Shown piece after piece: positions 55,849-64,000 of a stretch of DNA of 64,000 nucleotides (the stretch's first letter is position 1; each line of letters begins with the position of its first letter). The notes beneath the pieces are model-generated. The model did no database searches. It was not told the origin of the DNA and worked only from the letters and a program-made list of their open reading frames with translations. The DNA is from Amblyomma americanum. Lineage: Eukaryota; Arthropoda; Arachnida; Ixodida; Ixodidae. The stretch spans positions 154,924,599 through 154,988,598 of the forward strand of contig NC_135502.1 of assembly GCF_052857255.1 (NCBI RefSeq). The letters are read 5' to 3'. The position numbers and the translations under genes were made by a program.

Positions 55849-56985
55849 ATGTTCTGGACGCCCCCTTCAAGTTGTGAAGCCAGCCCTCAGCGCTTCGCCC
55901 CCGAGGACGAGCCAGCAGCTCAGCGAGCCAGCCGAAGTCTCCAGAAAGAGGAGCCGGAGTTCGGGACCCTGCCGGACCGCACCAGACCGCGAAAAGGCGC
56001 TGCTACGAGCAGCGCGACCTCGCCGAAGAAGTCAAAACCGATCATATTGCAGCAACCGCGGGTGCCGCCAACTTTCAATTTATCCCTAGGCGAAAACCCT
56101 GAAGAATGGTTGGATCAGTTTGAGCGCGTTGCGTCATTCAACAAGTGGGGTGGTGCGCCGAAAATTGGACACGTTCTTTTCTCATTGGAGGGCTCCGCAC
56201 GCACGTGGTACAAAAACTACGAGTCTTCTCTTACGACATGGGAGATATTGAAGAGAGAACTATAAAGGTATTCACCAGTGTCGTGAGGAAAGAAAGAGCC
56301 GAACGACCCCTCGAGTCCAGGATCATGCTTCCGAATGATCCTGTCCGCGGTTACATAGAGGAGATGAAGCGCCTATTTCGCCACGCCAGCCACGAGATGA
56401 CCGAGGAAAAGAAAGTTCAGTTTTTAATGCTCGGCGTAAAAGAACAACTCTTTGGCAGCTTCATCCGCCAGCCGCCAAAAACAGTCAAGGAATTCATGTA
56501 GGCAGCTTGCATGATCGAGAAGACCCTCAATGTCCGAGCTCGGCAGTACAATCGCCCTTTCTGTGCCTGTGCAATCCGTTCGGACACGACGGCCACGACC
56601 AGCGACAGCTTGCGGGAAGTTATCCGCGAAATCGTCCGAGATGAGGTACGCCGATTACTGCTATCCTCCCCACAGACACAAGGCGACTCTGATGGATGTG
56701 GTACGGGAAGACGTGCAACAGGCACTTGGCCCCCCGACGACCAGAGAACCCCAGACCATGATCTACGCCGCTGCAGTAAGGACTCCACAACCCCAACGAC
56801 AACCCCTACGTACTACGCGAGATGAGCCACTTGTTACACAACGCCGCCTCCCAGCCCCCGCCCGCCTAGGCTATGACCGACGCTTAAGCCCCAGGAAATG
56901 AGACGCCTGAAGGACTTCCGGCAACCGGCCGTTGTTCTTCCATTGCGGTGAGGCCGGCCATATTCTTCGTCACTGCCCGTAACAA
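55849..56985 (+). pseudogene. Family B Gag
   Basis: The N-terminal frame (55849-56265) is Pro/Glu/Arg-rich and reaches NLSLGENPEEWLDQFERVAS, then HVLFSLEGSARTWYKNYESS, a Ty3 Gag capsid segment. After a shift it continues in the 56145-56501 frame (VVRKERAERPLESRIMLPND, FRHASHEMTEEKKVQFLMLG). A stop comes just before the ACMIEKTLN segment. A zinc-knuckle-like HCGEAGHILRHC is spread over two frames near 56945-56985, so an indel has broken the knuckle. Confidence 0.8.
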
Positions 56986-57457
56986 TGTATCGGTCTTCGA
57001 GGATTTGCCGTTAACGCCCCACGACCACGCTTCGGACAACGTCCGCAGGAAATCAACGAGTACCTGCGTCGAGAGGAGTACACGCCGAACCGCTTTTCGC
57101 GCTCACCATCGCCGTCAACCTCGCGCTTTGCGTCGCCACGCCGCAGCTACGCAGCCGCCGTACGAGGAAGGATTCCCAGCCCCCGTAGGGGAAACTATAG
57201 GCATCAACCTCCGGAGGTGAGGTTGCTCACGAGCGAAACGCCGAAGATCCTCCACCGACCGCGCCCCATGAGGACGCTGCACCCGTTACGCCGCATGAAG
57301 AACGTACTCTCGCTGCACCGAGGACGCACAAAATGACAACCCTGACCACGACGTAAACTGCCTTCAAAACGACGACGCCACCCAGAAAAGCTTCGACTAT
57401 ACGCCCTACCCGCGACTCGCATAGGCGACGAAGCCGAGACGCGACGCTGAGAGCGAC

Positions 57458-58072
57458 ATGCAACGCAAGAGCCAGGACATCCGATTTAGAAGTCACTATC
57501 GACGGCCGGAAAGTTACCGCTCTAGTCAACACAGAAGCCCATTACTCGGTTATGAATGGAACATTCGCTGTGCAGCTGAGAAAAGTCACAACGGCTTGCG
57601 ACGGCCCACAAATTCGCACCGCAGGGGCCACCTCATTAAGCCATCAGGACGATGCACAGCGCGAGTGACTGTCGAAGGACATATCTATCCTGTGACCTTT
57701 GTTGTGCTACCGCAATGCTCACGCGAAATGATCTTGGGTATGGATTTCCTTAATGAACATCAGGTGATCATCGACCTGCGATCCAAGCTGATCACGCTTT
57801 CGACGGACGAAGCCACCGCTTCGATGAAAACTCGGGAAAAGCACCTTGCCCTGAGTGTCCTGGAGGAAGACGTGAGCGTCCCACCTAGATCAAGCGTTAT
57901 CGTGATTGTAGGCGCGACGAAAGCCATTAAAGCTGAAGCCATCATAGAGGGGAGCATGCAGTTGCTTCTAGACCAAGGAATCAGCACCGCAAGAGGCATC
58001 GCACATTTCCGCAATGGCCAGGCCGAAGTACGGCTGACTAAGTTCAGCGAAGAATACTGGCACATTAACTGA
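57458..58072 (+). pseudogene. Family B retropepsin-like protease, inactive
   Basis: In one frame the active-site block reads TIDGRKVTALVNTEAHYSVM (57498-57557). The expected D-T-G-A is N-T-E-A (codons 57528-57539), losing both the catalytic Asp and the Gly. Another frame (57458-58072) covers the C-terminal half, VTFVVLPQCSREMILGMDFL and NEHQVIIDLRSKLITL, the conserved hydrophobic ILGxDFL block of retropepsins. A frameshift separates the two. Confidence 0.8.
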
Positions 58073-59150
58073 GGAACGACGATTGCTTTCTTCGACGAAA
58101 TATCCGACGTACAAGACTCCTTCGCCCTCTCCGACCCCTCTGCAGAAGATTCGCCTCACCACGAGAACTCGCCCACTTTTGACATCAACCCAGCCCTGCA
58201 CCGGAACAGACAAGAACAGATCCACAATCTGCTTCAAAGCTACAGTGAGTGTTTTTCGACATCGCCGAATGTGCGACAAACGCCAATTGCCAAGCATTGC
58301 ATTATAACGGACCAACACGTCCGACCTCTCCGTCGAAGCCCCTACCGTGTGTCACCGCAAAAACGACAAGCCATCCGGGACCAAGTCGAAGAAGTGCTTC
58401 GCGACGACGCCATCCAGCCTTCAAACTGCCCATGGGCGGCTCCGGTTGTTCTAGTGAGAAAGACGGCGCACTTCGTTTCTGCGTGGATTACCGCCGCTTG
58501 AACAACATAACAAAGAAGGACGTCTACCCCCTCCCCGCGTCGATGACACACTGGACCGCCTCTGCAACGCCAAATATTTCTCATCGGTGGACCTCAAGAG
58601 CGGCTACTGGCAAATTGAAGTCGACGAAAGAGATCGCGAGAAGACAGCTTTCATCACTCCGGATGGGTTGTTTGAGTTAAAGGTGATGCCATTTGGTCTC
58701 TGTTCCGCATCAGCTAAGTTGCAGCGAGTAATGGATACAGTGCTGGCAGGCCTGAAGTAGCAAATTTGTCTCGTGTATTTTGATGACGTCGTTGTCTTCG
58801 CCTCGAACTTTGAAGAACACATCAAAAGAATTCGAACAGTACTAGACGCAATCAAGTCGTTTGGCCTAACCTTGAACGCAGAGAAATGCCACTTTGCCTA
58901 TGAAGAGCTGCTGTTTCTAGGCCACATCGTTGGGAGTACGCTCAGACCCGCAGAAAACAGCTGCTATTGAACAGTTTCCACCCCCGGCCGATAAGAAAGC
59001 AGTGCGAAGGTTTCTCGGACTGCGCGCATATTACCGACGATTTGTGAAAACGTTCTCGCTCATCGCCGAGCCCCTGATCCAACAGAAGAAGGCAGACGTG
59101 CCGTTTTAATGGGAAGCGCCGCAAGCAGAAGCCTTCAAGGAACTTCAGCC
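58073..59150 (+). pseudogene. Family B reverse transcriptase
   Basis: The frames read RQTPIAKHCIITDQHVRPLR and WAAPVVLVRK, then shift to LRFCVDYRRLNNITKKDVYP, shift again to a SSVDLKSGYWQIEVDERDRE frame and KVMPFGLCSASAKLQRVMDT. A TAG follows at 58758-58760, just before the catalytic VYFDDVVVFASNF (codons from 58773; Y-F-D-D at 58776-58787). EEHIKRIRTVLDAIKSFGLT and YEELLFLGHIVGS follow. The two catalytic Asp are present, but stops and shifts break the frame. Confidence 0.85.
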
Positions 59151-59189
59151 TCATTTACAGTCCCCACTGATCCTTGCGCATTTTGAAGA

Positions 59190-59600
59190 AAACGCTGATA
59201 CTGAAGTTTATACCGACGCAAGCAGCGTGGGTCTAGTCGCCGTCCTCATTCAAAAAAGCGACAGGCTGTAGAATGTCATCTTATACACTAGCCGTTCCCT
59301 TTCCAAGGCCGAGGCTAACTATTCGACAACAGAGAAGGAGTGCCTTGCCATCATCTGGGCTACGTCGAAATTCCGCCCCAACCTCTACGGACGAACGTTG
59401 AAGGTGGTCAGCGACCACAACGCGCTGTGCTGGCTTGCCAATTTCAAGGACCGTTCTGGCCGACTCGCTGGATGTAGTCTGGGTCGCTAGGAGTTTAACG
59501 TCATCGTCGTTTACAAGTCTGGGCGCAAGCACTCTGACGCCGATTGCGTCTCACGAGCTGCTGTAGATACACCACCGCCAGACGACGATGAGGACGCCTT
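59190..59600 (+). pseudogene. Family B RNase H
   Basis: Blocks: VYTDASSVGLVAVLIQ (Asp), a TAG at about 59269, then [32 protein letters not shown] (Glu), [18 protein letters not shown] (Asp), and SGRKHSDADCVSRA (last Asp). All four carboxylates remain. At least two in-frame stops are present. Confidence 0.85.
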
Positions 59601-59735
59601 CCTGAACCCATCAGCCCCAGCTCTTTTGCTTAGCAGAAACGCTCGGACTCCGACCTTAAAGGCCTCATCGAGTACCTGGAAGGCAAGGTTTCTTCAACCC
59701 CCGCTTCATTCAAGTGAGGACTGCCTTCCTTCTGT

Positions 59736-60335
59736 GTGCAGAATGAGGTCCTTGTGAAGAACATTACAGCGAGCAAAAGAGCCTACCTCCTTTTTGTACC
59801 TGTTTGTCTCCGCGAAGAAGTTCTACAGACTTCACACGACGAGCCGACAGCTGGACATCTCGGGTTTACTCGCACCCTCCACCGCATTCAAGACAAGTAT
59901 TACTGGCCCCAACTGTCTGCCGATGTAGCACACTATGTGAAAACCTGCCGGGATTGTCAGCGACGAAAGACCCCTCTCACACGACCAGCAGGATTTCTGG
60001 ACCCCATTGAACCTCCCTCAAGACCCTTTCAGCAGATCAGCATGGACTTGCTTGGCCCTTTTCCAATGTCAATATCTGGAAATAAGTGGATTATCATAGC
60101 GACCGACTACCTGATCCGCTACGCCGAGGCGAAAGCCCTACCGAACGGAACAGCAGCAAAAGTCGGCAAATATTTCGTGGAGTGCATTCTTCTTCGACAC
60201 GGCGCCCCCGATGTGCTCATCACGGACAGAGGAACAGAATTCACGGCGGAAGTAACGCAAGCCATCCTGCGTTATAGCCAAACCAGCCACCGGAAGACCA
60301 CTGCGTACCATCCGCAGACCAACGGACTGGCCTAG
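59736..60335 (+). pseudogene. Family B integrase, ending in a stop at the catalytic Glu
   Basis: The 199-codon frame begins MQNEVLVKNITASKRAYLLF. An HHCC zinc-binding domain follows: H..H in TSHDEPTAGHLGFTRTLH and C..C in VKTCRDCQRRK. The catalytic core has the first Asp in QQISMDLLGPFP and the second in VLITDRGTEFTAEV. It then reads TAYHPQTNGLA and TAG at 60333-60335, exactly 35 residues after the second Asp, where D-D-35-E requires Glu. The next codons read RLNKT, the normal continuation. Integrase joins the cDNA to the host genome; this copy cannot. Confidence 0.9.
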
Positions 60336-60828
60336 CGCCTGAACAAAACCATCCCCGATATGCTCGCCATGTATGTCGATGCCGAACACAAAACTTGAGA
60401 TGTCATCCTGCCTTACGTCGTCTTCGCCTACAACACCGCAGTGCAGGAGACCGCCCAGATGATGCCTTTTAGGCTCGTCCATGGCAGGGAGGCCACGACC
60501 ACGCCAGACGCCATGCTGCAAAACGTTACAGAAGAAGAGAACGTCGACATTGCGGCCTACCATTAACACGCAGAAAAAGCTCGAAGGCTTGCCTGATTAT
60601 GGATCAAAGATCAGCAGCGGTCCGACGCCAGACGCTACAACCTACGAAGACGCAACGCGGAATACAAGCCAGGAGACCAAGTCTGGGTGTGGACGCCCAT
60701 TCGGCCCGGACAATGTTCTTCGTCAACTAGATGAGCTGGATTATGAAGTAATCCCTGACGCAATGACTGTATCCCAGCGACGCCGCGTACGACCAGAAGT
60801 TGTCCATGTATTCCGTCTGAAGCCGTAA
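60336..60828 (+). pseudogene. Family B integrase C-terminus and Pol end
   Basis: Past the stop the same frame reads RLNKTIPDML and LPYVVFAYNTAVQETAQM, then MPFRLVHGREATTTPDAM. Further stops and a shift follow. A YKPGDQVWVW block (about 60660-60690) is the integrase C-terminal SH3-like segment, and VVHVFRLKP at 60800-60828 is the typical Pol end. Non-functional. Confidence 0.8.
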
Positions 60829-60936
60829 TATGCGCGCTAATGGTGTCTGTATTTCTATGCTCTATATTCGCAAGATGCGTTTTTTATTTTACTAGCCGCA
60901 TTATTTTTTTGAAAGCATCGGGTGGATGCTTCTTTG

Positions 60937-60949
60937 AGAGGGGAGTAAT
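60937..60949 (+). promoter_or_regulatory. Polypurine tract of Ty3 family B
   Basis: GAGAGGGGAG directly precedes the 3' LTR (plus TAA). It primes plus-strand DNA synthesis in LTR elements. Confidence 0.65.
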
Positions 60950-61322
60950 GCCGCGAATATTTGCAGTATTTGTTCGTTTTTCTTATCTGCCTCCACGCCA
61001 CTTTATCGCTTTGTTTGCGACGCAAGACGCGACTAGATTTATATCGATTGATCGCAGCCAGGCAGAGCTGATTCTACGTTGTTCCGGGATGTTCTAGTAA
61101 CGTTTCACGCTTTATCTCCAAAGTTCGCTATCAGCTTTAAATTGAGCACGGCCGACAGCGACCGCCATTCTGTTTGACGACCTCCGAGCACGCTTGTCGC
61201 TTCGCTGCCACCGAGTGATTCAGTTCATTTTGGGTGCAAGTCAGGCCAATAAACAGTTTTCTTTTAGAAGACCTTTTGTCCGTCGTCATCGCTGCTTCGA
61301 CTGCCGTGACCACTACGTGACA
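60950..61322 (+). repeat. 3' LTR of Ty3 family B
   Basis: It starts TGCCGCGAATATTTGCAG and ends ACTACGTGACA. It is the partner of 55450-55821. ATAT follows at 61323-61326. Confidence 0.9.
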
Positions 61323-61326
61323 ATAT

Positions 61327-61760
61327 ATAACTCTTTGGCTTAGAAAATGATTTACTGGCACAGATTGATAGCAGCACTTTGCCACATTTCACGGCATGGA
61401 AACTTTTTTGCACTGTCTCTGGCTCTTGGTACAGGCAGCACGCAGCTGGCTACAATTTGGTGGCAATGCCATAGCAAGCAAATGATGTGGCTTGCATGCA
61501 CTTGACCGTTTGTTTTTTGCATAGCCAGCACCGAGTTTCAATTGAGCCGCCTGTACTGGTGCTGCACGCTAATCTTAGGCGTACATTTGATTAAATTTTT
61601 GCACTTAATGGTGAAAATTTGTTTCTTTTCAACTTTTCTGCTTCACTTACATCTCTTTGAGAGCGCTATTTCCGAATTTCACTTGTATTTAAGGCTTGCC
61701 TTTATCACATGCGTCCATTTGCATTCTAATCAGGTATATAATTTTTTTTCTGCTGTGGAG
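61327..61760. other. Intron sequence of the BEN gene, right of the Ty3 insertion
   Basis: Ends in a T-rich tract and AG at 61759-61760. No other feature recognised. Confidence 0.4.
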
Positions 61761-61933
61761 CTCTTTTATATATCTACATGGGAGATGTGTCAAAGGAACT
61801 TGCACGCCAGTGGCTAAAAGCCGTCCGCAAGCACCTTTCCCAGAAGTTGCGAGATATGCAGATTAGGACTAGTGCACCTAATGAACAGTTTTTTATTTAT
61901 CGTATGCCTTTTTTGTGTCTGTTATTTTTGTAA
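61761..61933 (+). CDS. Last exon of a BEN-domain protein
   Basis: The exon follows a T-rich tract and ...GTGGAG. Joined in phase 1 to the exon ending at 54070, it continues the BEN domain: ALLYIYMGDVSKELARQWLK, then AVRKHLSQKLRDMQ, which resembles the C-terminal helices of BEN domains (..KRL..V...LS.K..D). A 20-residue tail follows and then TAA at 61931-61933. AATAAA is at 61964-61969. The exon itself is undamaged. The BEN identity comes from both exons together. Confidence 0.5.
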
Positions 61934-61963
61934 ATAGATATCTTTCAGGTAGCTATAGGTGAA

Positions 61964-61969
61964 AATAAA
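61964..61969 (+). terminator. Polyadenylation signal AATAAA of the BEN gene
   Basis: AATAAA lies 30 bases after the stop codon at 61933, followed by a T-rich region. A very short 3' UTR would result. Confidence 0.45.
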
Positions 61970-62284
61970 GCTTTGTTTTGCTTATAACTGGTTATCTGTA
62001 CATAAATAGGGCAATATTGCCCCTTTTGGCTAGCTAGAAAATCTTTTTAGTAGTAGCTGCTGCCTTTTTGCAACAGCTTGCAATGCAATAATTGAAAAAG
62101 CTAAGTTTTTACAATGTGCAGCACACATTTTGAGTTATGAAAGCTGTCATTTTGAACTAATTGGCATGCCATTAGGCTCAGCATTCCTTATTGTGCCTTA
62201 CACTAACAACCCGATGCCTGCAAGCATGATCCGTGCCAGAGAGCTAATAACAAAGTAGGCCTAGCATCTGCCGAACACCGATAA
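61970..62284. other. Intergenic, nothing recognised
   Basis: AT-rich DNA downstream of the presumed poly(A) signal. No gene, repeat or RNA seen. Confidence 0.4.
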
Positions 62285-62333
62285 AACAGTCACCAACAGG
62301 CCGTCACTAACAGGCCATCACCAACATGCCCAA
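62285..62333. repeat. Short tandem repeat, three units of about 15 bp
   Basis: CAGTCACCAACAGGCC, GTCACTAACAGGCC, ATCACCAACATGCC. Confidence 0.7.
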
Positions 62334-62987
62334 ATTACGGATTCTTTCAGACCATTAAGCTGTTGGAATTTCTGACAGGGTGGAGCCTAGAGCTTGGACT
62401 TAAAGGCGCCGGCGTGTGTCATGTCGTCCAGGTAATATATTCTTCTGTAAGGGTATGACTGCGCTGTGGCTGTAGATACCTGTGGGTAGGTGTGTCGGGG
62501 AGTCAAAGTGGCTCTTAGGGTTGAAGGTAACTGGTTGACAATATAGCCACCATGAACGGTACGTGAGAGGCGGTGGATTCGAGCTGTCCTGTGGGCCTTG
62601 ATCAAGGCTGTGCACGGGAAGCTGAAGGAGGCGTTGTGTACTCACATAAGAAGGCAGTTCTGGGGCTGCCTTGTAGGCCTCAGAAAAGCGTCAAGTTCAC
62701 CGCTATAGAGAAATTTGCGCAGCAGTATTTCGCAAAGCAAGCGATCCGCGTCAACTGCCATGTTTATGGGATTGAACATTCCGATGGATGGAGCTTGACG
62801 CGCGCTATCTGACTTAATTGCCGTCACAGGATTCTCTGTGCGCTAGCCTATCAAAGTTGCTCATGCATTTAAGTGTCACACATTTGTGCCGTTCTTCGGC
62901 TCCAGAGTGCATACGCTGCAAACAGAAAAACGCTCAGAAAGGAGCAAATGGCTCATCCCCTAGCGCCCTCCCGAAACGGTGCTTCAC
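62334..62987. other. Intergenic, nothing recognised
   Basis: Short frames on both strands (62387-62827) with no domain. Confidence 0.35.
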
Positions 62988-63340
62988 TTACTCCTCAAGA
63001 CAATACATTTGCTATATCGTCACGTACGGAGAAGTATTTTTTGTTGTCTTTGAGGAGTAAAACTTTTACTCCTCTCAGGACGGAAGTTCTTTTTGGAGTA
63101 AACGTTCTGACCATCAAGGAGCATTAGTGCTCCTTTTAATGCATTCTTTACGTTCACATACGAATAGGCATCTTTGGTGTTCAGAGGAGCACGAATTTCA
63201 CTCGTCATAAGAGAGGAGTTCTTTTTGGAAAAAATGTTTGATCATCTAGAAGTGTTGATGCTCCTTTTAGTACCTGTTTTACCCTCACGTCCAGAGGGGT
63301 GTCTTTGGTGCCCAGACAAGTATATTTCATTTGATAAGGA
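62988..63340. repeat. Hairpin plus two 132-bp tandem units
   Basis: TTACTCCTCAAGACAA (62988-63003) is complementary to 63044-63060 apart from one extra base. Next come two diverged units offset by 132 bases (AGTTCTTTTTGGA at 63085 and 63217). They share TGCTCCTTTTA(A/G)T, CC(A/T)-GAGG and TCTTTGGTG(T/C)(T/C)CAGA words. Confidence 0.65.
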
Positions 63341-64000
63341 AGCCGATTTGAAATGGAGTACTCTTATGGAAGTCTTTATTTGAGAGCTTTGTGTACACAA
63401 TGAATGCGACAATGAAATTACTGTGACTGTTTAAAACAAAATTTTTATTGAGTACAAAACATTCGAGTCAAGTTTCCCGGAGCTTGCTTTCGATGTTGAC
63501 AGAGAACCAACGCCATGGCCCCTGCTGATAAGAGTGTCTTGATCCACGCCCTCTTTGGGTATTCAATTTGAAATACCCAAATAAATGGAAATACAGATGC
63601 CACACTGGCAAGCAAGCAGAGCACGTTTAAATGCTTTGCTGTCAACATACAGGCATGTCATGCTATCTATGGTTAAAGATTACACTTTTCAATTAGTTCG
63701 ATATTGCTAAAGTCTAAACGATTTTCATACCACAGATATGCCAGTAGGACATAGAAGCTCATCTAGTAGCTAGTACATTTCTGCACCTTGTCGGATGACA
63801 GCGGCTAAACATGGTTATCATCACAAGTTGCAGAGAGCCGCTTCTGACGCCGTTAAGGCAACACGGAGACTGCAAGGTAGCGTCGATCGGGAACCGTTCT
63901 TCCATAAAGCATAAAACTTAAAGAAATAAAATTTTCTTACTGAGCACTTGCGCATTCCGATTGCCTTTGGCTGCTTTACTGCGCTTAAAGGGGTATTGTG
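63341..64000. other. Intergenic, nothing recognised
   Basis: A 67-codon minus-strand frame (63648-63445) starts MLTAKHLNVLCLLASVASVF and is hydrophobic at its N-terminus, but it has no recognisable domain or splice context. Confidence 0.35.

Larger units (their letters stand above)
55450..61322 (+). mobile_element. Ty3 LTR retrotransposon, family B, nearly full length but decayed
   Basis: A 5.9-kb element with LTRs 55450-55821 and 60950-61322, about 90% identical by eye. The order is gag, protease, RT, RNase H, integrase: the Ty3 order. A primer-binding site follows the 5' LTR, a purine tract precedes the 3' LTR, and a 4-bp ATAT duplication flanks the element. All domains are recognisable but broken by stops and shifts. 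It lies between two exons of a BEN-domain gene. Confidence 0.9.

Overview
The window looks like repeat-dense nuclear DNA of an arthropod, most likely a hard tick (Ixodidae). It has no bacterial features: no operons, no Shine-Dalgarno-led genes, no CRISPR. Open frames are short and eukaryotic splice signals, AATAAA signals and TATA boxes are present. The repeat mix (Ruka-like tRNA-derived SINEs, many Penelope-like elements, Ty3 elements with a SCAN-like Gag, an I-clade LINE) fits tick genomes. The tick assignment is inference from recalled family resemblance.

Layout. 1-14 kb: SINE tail, a decayed Penelope-like element (PLE) on the minus strand, a 5'-truncated LINE, and an I-type LINE with an RNase H domain on the minus strand. 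14.4-22.5 kb: a three-level nest. An old minus-strand Ty3 element (family B) is split by a younger plus-strand Ty3 element (family A, LTRs 15247-15817 and 21096-21668), whose pol is split by a 5'-truncated PLE with a 15-bp target-site duplication. 23.2-25.6 kb: a third Ty3 lineage (family C), minus strand. 28-32.3 kb: two elements with subterminal inverted repeats and a 3' hairpin (Helentron/DINE-1-like), and a PLE flanked by direct copies of its own 3' end. 35-38.4 kb: a family-B LTR fragment and a multi-exon CACTA/EnSpm-type transposase relic with a duplicated exon. 39.8-40.2 kb: a third Helentron-like copy. 42.8-46.5 kb: a possible secreted-protein first exon, SINEs, and an element bounded by inverted PLE ends. 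49.3 kb: a MITE with long terminal inverted repeats.

The best candidate host gene is a plus-strand BEN-domain gene. Its BEN exon (53839-54070, one frameshift) and last exon (61761-61933, followed 30 nt later by AATAAA) are separated by an intron that holds a nearly full-length Ty3 family-B element (55450-61322). Less certain upstream exons may lie at 50.1 and 51.6-52.0 kb.

Almost every transposable element here is broken. Informative lesions include a stop codon at the third catalytic residue of the family-B integrase and loss of the whole integrase from the family-A element. I found no defence system, metabolic cluster or other multi-gene system. The most novel-looking material is the Helentron-like family with three unrelated interiors, the inverted PLE-end element and the nested insertion history. 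All identities come from reading motifs by eye; no database search was possible.
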